64,000 bases of DNA from Picrophilus oshimae DSM 9789 (lineage in GTDB: Archaea; Thermoplasmatota; Thermoplasmata; Thermoplasmatales; Thermoplasmataceae), in assembly GCF_900176435.1 (NCBI RefSeq), contig NZ_FWYE01000003.1, forward strand, positions 1-64,000, read 5' to 3'. The position numbers were made by a program, and so were the translations under genes. Positions 37,078-45,003 of the stretch are shown here, in pieces (the first letter of the stretch is position 1; every line of letters starts with the position of its first letter). The notes beneath the pieces were generated by a model. That model did not search any database and had not been told where the DNA came from. It saw only the letters and a list, made by a program, of their open reading frames with translations.

Positions 37078-38557
37078 TCTGGCACTGTTCTTCATCATAA
37101 TATTTATAGTTTTGTTCATAGGTTACATAGCATACTTCTGGAGAAAGCCAGATGACATACATAAGCATGGTGAGTGGAGCCTTGGCGGGAGAAGATTCGG
37201 CACAGTGGTTGTCTGGTTTTTGCTTGGTGGCGACCTTTACACTGCATACACATTGATAGCAGTTCCTGGTGCCGCTGCAACCCCGGGCATAGGTGGTGGT
37301 GCCTTTGCAATGTTCGCAATAACATACGGCATAATGATATATCCTATAGTTTACGGGACAATGCCAAGGCTTTATAATGTATCCAAGAAACGTGGCTACA
37401 TAACGGCAGCCGATTTTGTTAAGGACAGGTTCTCATCTAGGTTTTTGGCCATGTTAATAGCATTAACCGGTGTACTTGCAGAATTACCATACATAGCATT
37501 GCAGATAACAGGCATAAAATACGTTCTGGCATCGCTTTCACTGCCAATATCAATAAGCTTAATCATAGCATTTTTGCTCGTTGCAGGTTTTACATTTGTA
37601 AGCGGACTCAGGGGTCCGGCCCTAACAGCAATAATAAAGGACGCCATAATATGGGCTGCAGTTCTTGTAATAATAGTTTACATACCATTGAAGCTGCATG
37701 GCTTTGGAAACATATTCTCAAAGGCTGCAACCATAAGCCCAAATCTTCTTGATATATCACCAACAATAGATATAGGCTATGTCTCTCTTGCCCTTGGATC
37801 TGCACTTGCACTGTTTTTATATCCACATGCTGTAACAGGAACACTTGGCTCAAAGGATGTTAAGACAATAAAAAGAAATGCGGCTCTTTTACCTTTATAC
37901 AACGTGCTGTTAATGTTCGTTGCAATTATCGGTATAATGTCTGTTGTTTATTTCAATGCCTATCCAAAGGTAAGCAGCGAGGCGTTACCTCTTTTGGTGC
38001 TTCATGTATTCCCATCAACGTTCACCGCGTTTGCATTTGCGGCAATAGTTGTCGGCAGCATAGTGCCTGCATCAATAATGGCCCTTGCATCTGCAAATCT
38101 TTTAACCAGGAATTTGTATCTTGAATATATAAATCCAAATGCAACAGAAAAGGCCCAGACAAACCTCTCAAGGGTTCTGGTCGTTGTTGTGATAGTTGCG
38201 GCTCTGGCATTTTCACTGGTTCCGGCGGCATCTGGTGAGATAGTCTATTTACAGACAATAGGCGGTGCAATAATAATGCAGACGTTGCCATCTGTTTACC
38301 TTGCACTGTTTACAAGAAAACTGAATAAATATCCTGTTGGTTTGGGCTGGCTTGCAGGTCTTGCAACAACAATGATCCTTTTGTTTGATCTGCACTTTAA
38401 GACATCACTTTATAAAGGATTCTTCTTTATGTACGTCGGCATAATAGCGCTTTTGATAAACCTTGCCGTTGTTGGCCTTGGTATGCTTATAATGGCCGCA
38501 ATGCACAGGATAAAGAACGAGGGCATAATCGAGGATCATGAATTTTTAGATGAATAA
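37061..38557 (+). CDS. Sodium:solute symporter (SSS) family permease
   Basis: A 498-residue protein with about 13 membrane helices. WSLGGRRFGTVVVWFLLGGDLYTAYT and FVKDRFSSRFLAMLIAL match the SSS monocarboxylate-uptake branch that occurs with DUF3311 partners. It would import an organic acid (for example lactate, pyruvate or acetate), perhaps with H+ rather than Na+. Substrate is inference from family context. Confidence 0.85.
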   Translation: MFTDLDLALFFIIIFIVLFIGYIAYFWRKPDDIHKHGEWSLGGRRFGTVVVWFLLGGDLYTAYTLIAVPGAAATPGIGGGAFAMFAITYGIMIYPIVYGTMPRLYNVSKKRGYITAADFVKDRFSSRFLAMLIALTGVLAELPYIALQITGIKYVLASLSLPISISLIIAFLLVAGFTFVSGLRGPALTAIIKDAIIWAAVLVIIVYIPLKLHGFGNIFSKAATISPNLLDISPTIDIGYVSLALGSALALFLYPHAVTGTLGSKDVKTIKRNAALLPLYNVLLMFVAIIGIMSVVYFNAYPKVSSEALPLLVLHVFPSTFTAFAFAAIVVGSIVPASIMALASANLLTRNLYLEYINPNATEKAQTNLSRVLVVVVIVAALAFSLVPAASGEIVYLQTIGGAIIMQTLPSVYLALFTRKLNKYPVGLGWLAGLATTMILLFDLHFKTSLYKGFFFMYVGIIALLINLAVVGLGMLIMAAMHRIKNEGIIEDHEFLDE

Positions 38558-38614
38558 AATTTATATTTTTTATAAAAGGAAACATCTTAAATAATTATAT
38601 ATTATTAAGTATTA

Positions 38615-38827
38615 ATGATAAAGATCACAATAACCCTAGATAATGATAGTTATCTAAGGGCTGTTGAACCCGACATTGATGAAGAAAATAAAAGGACAAA
38701 GGTGTACATTTCAGGAAATAATATAATCATAGAGGCCCTTGATGTTAATGCGGCCAGGGCAGCGATATCCACAATAGCCAGGGTGTTAAATGTGACAAGG
38801 AAGATTATGGAGGTGAATGTTTGGTAG
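38615..38827 (+). CDS. pcc1: KEOPS complex subunit Pcc1
   Basis: A 70-residue protein with the Pcc1 pattern: an early AVEPDID segment, an IIIEALDVNAARAAISTIARVLNVT helix, and a short final strand. Pcc1 dimerises KEOPS, which makes t6A37 on ANN-decoding tRNAs. It overlaps the prefoldin gene by 7 nt. The size is that of archaeal Pcc1. Confidence 0.82.
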   Translation: MIKITITLDNDSYLRAVEPDIDEENKRTKVYISGNNIIIEALDVNAARAAISTIARVLNVTRKIMEVNVW

Positions 38828-39192
38828 AGCCAAATTTAAGTGCATATATACAGAACCAGATAAAGCAGGCACAGGACATAGAGGCACAGATAGAGAGCAT
38901 AGCCTCTCAGAGGTACCAGCTCGATGTCCTTATAAGGGAGCTTGACAAGACCATAAAGGAATTAAAGTCAATTTCTGAAGGAACACCTGTTTATAAAAGT
39001 GTTGGACCAGTTATGTACCTTGTTGAGGATAAAAATAAACTTATAAATGATCTTGAGGAACAGAAGGAACTTAGCCAGATGAGGAGCAAGACCCTAGAAA
39101 ACCAGCAAAAATCACTTGAACAAAAGTACCGCGAGGTGCAGGAATCATTACAAAAAAAGTATCAGGAAGCCAGCAAGGGTGAAGGTAATTGA
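38821..39192 (+). CDS. pfdB: Prefoldin beta subunit
   Basis: A 123-residue two-helix coiled coil with a central beta hairpin: EGTPVYKSVGPVMYLVEDK between long amphipathic helices (residues 5-50 and 70-120). It assembles with prefoldin alpha as a jellyfish-like chaperone holding unfolded protein. The start is TTG at 38821, inside the pcc1 end. It overlaps mptA by 4 nt. Confidence 0.92.
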   Translation: MVEPNLSAYIQNQIKQAQDIEAQIESIASQRYQLDVLIRELDKTIKELKSISEGTPVYKSVGPVMYLVEDKNKLINDLEEQKELSQMRSKTLENQQKSLEQKYREVQESLQKKYQEASKGEGN

Positions 39193-40010
39193 TAGAGCTT
39201 AAGGATGTCCAGGGGTTTAGACCTGATTATGAGATACCAATAAAAAGGGCCGGTATAAAATCATTTAAAAGGCGTGTTAAATTAAATTATAATAACGAGT
39301 CATTTGACTCATATGTGGATGTATCAATATCTGTTTCATTGAATCCTGACAGGAAGGGCCTGGACATGTCAAGAACTATTGAATCAGTAAGATCTTCATA
39401 TAATTTAAATGACGTTGCATACGATATATACAATGATCTATTTTCAAGAATAAATTATTCCAGCAGCGGTTATGTTAATCTTTCATTTGACTTTTATTAT
39501 AATAACAAGATCTATCCGGTTTCATTAATTGCCGAGGGCGATAAAAATGATGTTAAAAGATATGTTGAGGTCTCCGCCGAGGGTATGACCGTATGCCCAT
39601 GTGCCATGGAAACAATAAGATCAATAATGCTCTATGACTATAATGTATCATACGGTGATATAGGCATATCACATAACCAGAGAAATAAAGCTTCATTGAA
39701 AATTCAGTACATTAAGGATGCGCATCTTGAGAGATTAATAGATATACTTGAGTCATCTTTTTCATATCCTGTAAGGAACATGCTAAAGCGCTATGACGAG
39801 GGTAAGATGATAATAGAGGCCCACAAAAGGCCAAAATTTGTTGAGGACGTTGTCAGGGAGATAGCCTACAAGGCAGCCTTTATGGAGCCTGAAATGAACC
39901 TTTACATGGATGTAAGATCTGAAAGCTTTGAGAGCATACATCCACACAATGCATACGCGGAAATAGAGGATTACACAGCCAATATAAGGTCATATTTAAA
40001 AAATCGTTAA
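39189..40010 (+). CDS. mptA: GTP cyclohydrolase MptA (FolE2 family)
   Basis: A 273-residue GTP cyclohydrolase IB-type enzyme: IKRAGIKSFKRRV at the N terminus, EGMTVCPCAMETIRS with the metal-binding Cys, and SIHPHNAYAEIED near the end. It opens GTP for archaeal pterin (methanopterin/tetrahydrofolate-type or modified base) synthesis. The start TTG at 39189 overlaps the pfdB stop. Fe2+ or Zn2+ dependence follows the family. Confidence 0.9.
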   Translation: MIELKDVQGFRPDYEIPIKRAGIKSFKRRVKLNYNNESFDSYVDVSISVSLNPDRKGLDMSRTIESVRSSYNLNDVAYDIYNDLFSRINYSSSGYVNLSFDFYYNNKIYPVSLIAEGDKNDVKRYVEVSAEGMTVCPCAMETIRSIMLYDYNVSYGDIGISHNQRNKASLKIQYIKDAHLERLIDILESSFSYPVRNMLKRYDEGKMIIEAHKRPKFVEDVVREIAYKAAFMEPEMNLYMDVRSESFESIHPHNAYAEIEDYTANIRSYLKNR

Positions 40011-40426
40011 CGATTATAAAGCTCGATAATTCTCCTTCTTATATCAGATGAGCTTTTTATCTTCCCATCATATTTTGATATTCTTACGACCCTGGTGTTT
40101 AATCCAAGGTCCCTGCATTTTTTTTCTATCTCAGAATCATTAAAGTGCTGATCATAGCCAAGTGTTATTATATCAGGCCTTACCTCGTATACAGTTTTAA
40201 AAATATCATCCTCATGGCCGATTATCGCCTCGTCGACCATCCTTAGCTGCGATACCATAAATCTCCTCTGCTCTTCATTGAAAATAAGCTTTTTTCCATG
40301 GCTGCCTGCCGTTTTATCCGTGGCTATTATAACTATTAAATAGTCACCAAGCTTTTTTGACTCTGATAAATAATGTATGTGACCCGGATGCAATATATCA
40401 AAGACTCCTGTGGCCATGATCTTCAT
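40007..40426 (-). CDS. ribL: FAD synthase (archaeal RibL)
   Basis: A 139-residue nucleotidyltransferase with the HxGH motif (FDILHPGHIHYL) and a C-terminal ISSSD-like loop (KIKSSSDIRRRII). Short single-domain proteins of this type convert FMN and ATP to FAD in archaea; glycerol-3-phosphate cytidylyltransferase is the other family option. With RbkR at 5.6 kb it completes flavin synthesis. Convergent with mptA, 4-nt overlap. Confidence 0.85.
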   Translation of the reverse strand: MKIMATGVFDILHPGHIHYLSESKKLGDYLIVIIATDKTAGSHGKKLIFNEEQRRFMVSQLRMVDEAIIGHEDDIFKTVYEVRPDIITLGYDQHFNDSEIEKKCRDLGLNTRVVRISKYDGKIKSSSDIRRRIIELYNR

Positions 40427-40500
40427 GAAAATGTTATGTCAAACATCTTAATGAGTTTTTAGTTTCAAAAGGCTTTTAATCGATGTATTGATTTATTATT

Positions 40501-40980
40501 ATGATAAGGGAAATAGTAATTGAAAGACCAGATGATTCAAACGTAATTCTTGGTTATTCACATTTTATAAAGACCATAGAGGATTTAAAGGAGATTGTTG
40601 TTACAAGTGTACCAAAATGCAGGTTTGGCATAGCATTTTCTGAGGCCTCCGGTGAAAGGCTCATTAGATTTGATGGCAATGACAGGGAACTAACTGATAT
40701 TGCAGTAAAAAATCTTTTAAATGTAAAGAGCGGGCATACATTTATAATAATCATAAGGGATGCATACCCTATAAACATGCTCAATGCCATCAAGATGTGT
40801 CAGGAGGTTGGAACAATATTTGCAGCAACTGCAAATCCTTTAAGCGTTATTGTATACGAAGGCAGCAATGGCAATGGAATCCTTGGCGTTATCGATGGGT
40901 ACTCACCACTTGGGATAGAGGATGAGGCTGCAAAGGAAAAAAGGAAAAAGCTTTTAAGAGATATTGGCTACAAGTCATAG
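40501..40980 (+). CDS. Adenosine-specific kinase
   Basis: A 159-residue protein of the adenosine-specific kinase family (PF04008): FGIAFSEASGERLIRFDGND, GHTFIIIIRDAYPINMLNAI and FAATANPLSVIVYE followed by DGYSPLGIEDE. Known members form a small alpha/beta enzyme reported to phosphorylate adenosine. The final G of its TAG stop is the first base of the next tRNA. Confidence 0.88.
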   Translation: MIREIVIERPDDSNVILGYSHFIKTIEDLKEIVVTSVPKCRFGIAFSEASGERLIRFDGNDRELTDIAVKNLLNVKSGHTFIIIIRDAYPINMLNAIKMCQEVGTIFAATANPLSVIVYEGSNGNGILGVIDGYSPLGIEDEAAKEKRKKLLRDIGYKS

Positions 40981-41052
40981 GGCCCGTAGTGTAATGGATC
41001 ATCATATAGGCCTCCGGAGCCTATGATCCGGGTTCGAATCCCGGCGGGCTCA
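40980..41052 (+). tRNA. tRNA-Arg (anticodon CCG)
   Basis: A full cloverleaf: acceptor GGGCCCG paired with CGGGCTC (one G-U), D arm with GG in the loop, anticodon stem TAGGC/GCCTA with loop CTCCGGA (anticodon CCG, reading CGG), five-nt variable loop, and T arm CCGGG-TTCGAAT-CCCGG. Discriminator A at 41052; CCA is not encoded. No intron. It begins on the last base of the preceding stop codon. The stretch beyond it is unusual (see findings). Confidence 0.95.
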
Positions 41053-41165
41053 TTCTTTATTGCGTTTTATTTTTTCTATTTTATTAGAAAATACTACATT
41101 TTTAATAAGTTAAATGGTACCTATAATTAGATATTTTTCCAATTTTATTTATATACTCTTGGGAT

Positions 41166-41190
41166 GGTTCTGAACCGGTTTTATAAATAT
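41166..41190 (+). promoter_or_regulatory. Symmetric element fused to a TATA box
   Basis: GGTTC-T-GAACC at 41166-41176 overlaps the palindrome AACCGGTT (41173-41180), directly followed by TTTATAAATA. The GC-rich symmetric core stands out from the AT-rich surroundings. No gene starts within the next 330 bp on this strand, so it may drive a long leader or an untranslated RNA. Confidence 0.4.
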
Positions 41191-41225
41191 AAAAATAGTT
41201 AAATAAAAATAAGGGATTATTTAAT

Positions 41226-41474
41226 TTATAATTTATTTAAGAAAGTCTGTATGCATATAATAGTTTCATTTTTCTTCAATATACTCCGAATATACCTTCC
41301 TAGATATATCATTATGCCTAATATTATAATTAATGAAAGAGCATCTGTTCATTTAAAGTCCTTATCAGTAGTGTCTATGACTGATTTGTTTTTACTTTTT
41401 TGAGATGGACTTCCCAATACTTGTTCATATATATCATCAAAAGTATATGCTTGTCCATCTTCAAGCTTATTTAC
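41226..41474 (-). pseudogene. Remnant of a membrane-protein gene with an in-frame TGA
   Basis: Reading from 41474 leftward gives 41 residues starting VNKLEDGQAYTFDDIYEQVL, a TGA (41349-41351), then 40 more residues in the same frame with a hydrophobic helix (ALSLIIILGIMIYLGRYI), ending TAA at 41226-41228. There is no ATG at the start; a TAA occurs upstream. The charged first half plus a membrane anchor look protein-like. This may be chance, so confidence is low. Confidence 0.3.
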
Positions 41475-41495
41475 AAAAAATACAAAACAATAATT

Positions 41496-41505
41496 TTTAT
41501 ATTAA
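41496..41505 (+). promoter_or_regulatory. TATA box of the thermopsin-like gene
   Basis: TTTATATTAA is centred 25 bp before ATG 41525. It supports that start, which gives a standard signal peptide, over the upstream in-frame ATG at 41405. Confidence 0.5.
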
Positions 41506-41524
41506 CATAAATTATATTCTCATA

Positions 41525-43822
41525 ATGGGAAAAAGTCGGATTGTTAGAACTAATGTTTCTGTTATTCTCATTGTTTTGTTAACCGTCTCTGGAATGTTGT
41601 CTTTTCCGTTAATTACAGGAGGGCATGCTGCCACAAGCACTGCACCAGCAGTGATAAAAGAGCTTCCACAAACATATGCAGCAGAGAAATCATCTACTAG
41701 TATGCAGTCCAATCAGATTAACGTTTTTCAATATAATTCAAAAGAGCCTGCTCCCATGGGTATTGCCGATTACGGCATAGGCTATAATAATGAGTCGTAT
41801 GAATATAATACAACATCATTTCTTGGCATAGCAAATATCAATTATCTCTGCACATATAATAATTCATTAAGTAATGCATCTAAATTTATGTCTTTTCAGC
41901 TTAATATCAACCTGGTTTTCTACGAAGGGGACACTGAATACGTGTACTGGGTGCAGGATGTTGCATTTTTGAATACAAGTTCCGGAAATCATTTGATTTA
42001 TTTCATCGATAATGTCTGGAACAGCTCAGCTCCAAATGCAAACATGCATAACTCTACAATATCCGGGAATGGAACTGTGGGCAATTCCTCTGGAACATAC
42101 TTTTATTATGACTATGCATCCTCATCCTTGCCTGGAAATTGCATTGACTTACAATATCCATCTACAATCGAATTCAAGATCGTTTCTGCAATAACAAGCA
42201 ATGACCAGCCAGAGGTAATATTTATGTACAATGATGGCCACGGCTGGGTCACATACGATAACGTGGTTTTTAAGTTCGTGAATGATCTGACATCTGACTG
42301 TGGTTTTGTGGTTAATGGTAACAACTACAATCCGCATGGCGATTATTATGATGCAGCACTTATTTTAGGCGGCCCCGGAGATGGTTCGCAAACAAATGAT
42401 ATATCATCTAATATTCAATTGCAGTTGGAGTACTGGAATGGACATAACTACCAGGAGATATTGAATGCATATAATTATGGTTCTGATACGGCAGAGGGCA
42501 TATGCAATGTTTCTGATTCAGCTGCTTATTATACATACAATGGAACTCTATTCTCCGAAGTCACTAACGGAACAGGCAGTCTGGGGCAGATATATAACCA
42601 GTATGATATAGGTATAATTAATCTAACATCAAATTTAAAATCAGGTTCATTGGTTGTTAATGGGACTTCATATAACTTTGTAAATTGTGATGTAAATATT
42701 ACATTAGCTCCTGGATATTATGATCTACAGCTATATAATTCAGAGGGTGTTTTGGTAGCCCAGGGTGATTTCAATCTAACAGCAGGCGAATATTTACCAC
42801 TTTCAGCCTCAATTTCATACTATACTGTAAGCTTCACAGAATCTAATCTCCCCTCTAATACAATATGGTATGTTAATCTTTCAAATGGGCAGTCATTTTC
42901 CTCTTCAACAAACGTTATATCATTCACAGAACCTGATGGAACATATTCATATACAATAGCAACAACAAATAAAATATATTCACCATCACCATTTTCTGGG
43001 TCATTTACAGTAAATGGTAAATCAGTATCTGAATCTGTTATATTCTCATTAGTTAAATACAATATTACATTCACAGAAACAGGTCTTCCATCAGGAACAT
43101 CATGGATATTAGTTTTTGATAATCACAGTTACACATTAACAAACACATCCTATGTATTCTCATTAACAAATGGAACATATAGTTATTCCGCAACATCTAA
43201 AGATTACAAGAATATATCAGGAACTTTTACAGTTTCTGGCAGTAGCAAATCAATTTCATTAACATTTACATTGCAGACATATAATATTACATTCACAGAA
43301 ACAGGATTACCATCAGGTACATCCTGGACTCTTGATTTTAATGGTAATACACATTCTTTAACTAATACTTCATACACATTCAAACTAACCAATGGAACAT
43401 ATAGTTATTCTGCAACATCTAAAGATTACAAGAATATATCAGGATCAGTAACAGTTAACGGTGCAAGTAAAACAGTTGACCTATCATTCATATTGCAGAC
43501 ATACACAGTAACATTCACAGAAACAGGATTACCATCAGGTACAGCATGGTATGTAATATTAAATAATATAAATGAGTCATCTAATACAAATACAATAATA
43601 TTCTCAATTCAAAATGGAACATACGCATATAAAATTGGTAATATACCAGGATATTCTGTATCATCTGGTTCTATAGTAGTTAATGGAAACAATATATCAA
43701 AAACTATAACATATACAAAAAATGCAGTCTCTGGAATCAACATTGGAGAATATATAATAGCAGGAATTATCATCATCGCAGTAATTGGGGCTATTATTGT
43801 ATTAATTCGAAAGAGGAAATAA
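41525..43822 (+). CDS. Thermopsin-like acid protease with C-terminal repeats and membrane anchor
   Basis: 765 residues from ATG 41525. A signal peptide is at 1-35 (VSVILIVLLTVSGMLSFPL). Residues 60-425 resemble thermopsin (peptidase family A5): PAPMGIADYGIGYNN, TTSFLGIANI, and a large beta-rich region. Four tandem repeats of about 75 residues follow (433-735), each with FTETGLPSGTSW and NGTYSYS-like cores. A C-terminal helix (YIIAGIIIIAVIGAIIVLI) and RKRK anchor it to the membrane. It should digest peptides outside the cell at low pH. Many N-x-S/T sites suggest glycosylation. Confidence 0.82.
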   Translation: MGKSRIVRTNVSVILIVLLTVSGMLSFPLITGGHAATSTAPAVIKELPQTYAAEKSSTSMQSNQINVFQYNSKEPAPMGIADYGIGYNNESYEYNTTSFLGIANINYLCTYNNSLSNASKFMSFQLNINLVFYEGDTEYVYWVQDVAFLNTSSGNHLIYFIDNVWNSSAPNANMHNSTISGNGTVGNSSGTYFYYDYASSSLPGNCIDLQYPSTIEFKIVSAITSNDQPEVIFMYNDGHGWVTYDNVVFKFVNDLTSDCGFVVNGNNYNPHGDYYDAALILGGPGDGSQTNDISSNIQLQLEYWNGHNYQEILNAYNYGSDTAEGICNVSDSAAYYTYNGTLFSEVTNGTGSLGQIYNQYDIGIINLTSNLKSGSLVVNGTSYNFVNCDVNITLAPGYYDLQLYNSEGVLVAQGDFNLTAGEYLPLSASISYYTVSFTESNLPSNTIWYVNLSNGQSFSSSTNVISFTEPDGTYSYTIATTNKIYSPSPFSGSFTVNGKSVSESVIFSLVKYNITFTETGLPSGTSWILVFDNHSYTLTNTSYVFSLTNGTYSYSATSKDYKNISGTFTVSGSSKSISLTFTLQTYNITFTETGLPSGTSWTLDFNGNTHSLTNTSYTFKLTNGTYSYSATSKDYKNISGSVTVNGASKTVDLSFILQTYTVTFTETGLPSGTAWYVILNNINESSNTNTIIFSIQNGTYAYKIGNIPGYSVSSGSIVVNGNNISKTITYTKNAVSGINIGEYIIAGIIIIAVIGAIIVLIRKRK
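42821..43729 (+). repeat. Four tandem coding repeats, two nearly identical
   Basis: Repeat units start at 42821, 43058, 43280 and 43502; the last three are exactly 222 nt apart (74 codons). Units 2 and 3 share an almost identical stretch starting at 43169 and 43391 (NGTYSYSATSKDYKNISG in both), showing recent duplication or gene conversion. Units 1 and 4 are more diverged. The repeats look like Ig-type or PEGA-type beta domains. Confidence 0.85.
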
Positions 43823-43929
43823 TATATTTACTATATAATGCACTTTAAGCTTTGATAGATATACCCAATTAAAATGTTATATCTTATTATTAATTTTTAA
43901 TTTTGACTATTTGAATAGTTATTATACCT

Positions 43930-44181
43930 TTAAATTAAATATGGTTCAAGATATAAATTAAAAATTATTATGTTTGTTCCTCCTGCAATAACTTTTTGTG
44001 TAAACACCATAAAAGTTTTATGTGGTTTTACATAAACATAACCATCTGGGCATCTGCCATCCTGATTTATTTTATTGGTATCTATCGTGTCGTCAAATTC
44101 CCTATCTGGCATTTCCTCAATAACTGGCTCCTCCTCTTCCTTTTTCTCCCTTTCTTCTACTGCACCGTTTGCCTCTGCCAT
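43930..44181 (-). CDS. Unknown small protein with acidic N terminus
   Basis: An 83-residue frame. Residues 1-35 are highly charged (VEEREKKEEEEPVIEE), and the second half (GRCPDGYVYVKPHKTFMVF) looks folded and ends abruptly after LYLEPYLI. I do not recognise it. It is downstream of the broken coiled-coil gene on the same strand and may belong to the same former unit. It could be a truncated gene. Confidence 0.5.
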   Translation of the reverse strand: MAEANGAVEEREKKEEEEPVIEEMPDREFDDTIDTNKINQDGRCPDGYVYVKPHKTFMVFTQKVIAGGTNIIIFNLYLEPYLI

Positions 44182-44278
44182 TTTACTAGCCTTTTAACTT
44201 CGCCCATATACCTTTATTTTTAACCTGACCAGACAGTCTTTCTAGATGTTTTAAAGATTCTTCAATTGGTGTCAATAC

Positions 44279-44791
44279 CTAATTTATACCTGATTTTCCA
44301 AATCTCAATCCGCCATCTATGGTAATATCACCTTTCTGGAACTGGTATATGAATTGTTTGATATTATCTATAACATTCTGCAAAACCTTTTGTGGGTTAT
44401 GTGCCATAAAGCCATCCATTTCCTTTTTTGCGTCTTCCATTTCCTTTTCAATCTGATCCTTTAATGCCTGTCTTTTCTCGCTTAATTTATAATCTGAAAG
44501 CATATCCTCAATCATCTTCTTTATTTCTTCTGCCTGTTCTGATAATAATTTTAAGGTGTTTTTCTGGTCAGATGTAAGTTTAATTTCATGAACCATTATG
44601 ATGTTCACATTTTCAGGCTTGAGATTGTTATCAAATATCGATTTTACAAGAGAAATAAAAGATTCATTGAAGTTTTTTATTTTCTTCAGAACATCTGGAT
44701 CCTCAAGGTTGCCGACTTCTTTATCTAATTCCTCTTTGCGTTTATTAATATCGTCAAGTTTGGCTTCAATTTCAATGTATTGGTTCTGCAT
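44279..44791 (-). CDS. Coiled-coil protein, unknown (largest piece of the split gene)
   Basis: 170 residues beginning MQNQYIEIEAKLDDINKRKE. Long helices with heptad patterns at 1-60 and 85-140, then a short beta-type end (GDITIDGGLRFGKSGIN). No family recognised. Its ATG lies within the end of the 65-aa upstream frame (67-nt overlap). If the chain is not a pseudogene this would be the main product. Confidence 0.5.
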   Translation of the reverse strand: MQNQYIEIEAKLDDINKRKEELDKEVGNLEDPDVLKKIKNFNESFISLVKSIFDNNLKPENVNIIMVHEIKLTSDQKNTLKLLSEQAEEIKKMIEDMLSDYKLSEKRQALKDQIEKEMEDAKKEMDGFMAHNPQKVLQNVIDNIKQFIYQFQKGDITIDGGLRFGKSGIN

Positions 44792-44922
44792 TCTTCAATT
44801 TCAGATTTTAATTTATGTTCCTCATCCTTTGCCCTGCCTATATTTTCAAGAAGAGCCATCTGCTCCTGCCTTAATTTTTCCAGCTTGTTTTCATCAATCT
44901 GATTTTGTGAATATTTCATCAT
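44725..44922 (-). CDS. Short coiled-coil frame upstream of the 170-aa piece
   Basis: 65 residues, MMKYSQNQIDENKLEKLRQEQMA..., coiled-coil-like until about residue 45 (KSEIEEC), after which the frame continues with less typical sequence (LKLKPNLTILINAKRN). The change in character at the point where the next frame starts supports a frameshift. Confidence 0.4.
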   Translation of the reverse strand: MMKYSQNQIDENKLEKLRQEQMALLENIGRAKDEEHKLKSEIEECRTNTLKLKPNLTILINAKRN

Positions 44923-45003
44923 TAAATTTGATCATGTCAGTATGTATCTCGTTATCTATTATTTTGAGCCTCTTTATAAGGCTCAAACTCAGATAAATTT
45001 TTC

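Larger units (their letters stand above)
41053..41524. other. 470-bp region with no intact gene
   Basis: AT-rich sequence between the tRNA and the thermopsin-like gene. It contains a symmetric element plus TATA box (41166-41190), a broken minus-strand reading frame (41226-41474) and the TATA box of the next gene (41496-41505). No intact coding sequence was found. Confidence 0.6.

Noticed and set aside
41405-41524. Upstream extension of the thermopsin-like protein to ATG 41405
   Set aside because: It would put 40 residues before the signal peptide; a TATA box 25 bp before ATG 41525 supports the later start.
42821-43729. CRISPR-like spacing of repeats
   Set aside because: The 222-nt repeats are in frame inside a protein gene and lack short palindromic repeats with unique spacers; no cas gene is in the window.
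44275-44290. TAG readthrough by pyrrolysine
   Set aside because: No pylT, pylS or other Pyl gene is visible and the same gene also shows two frame breaks, so simple decay explains the stop better.
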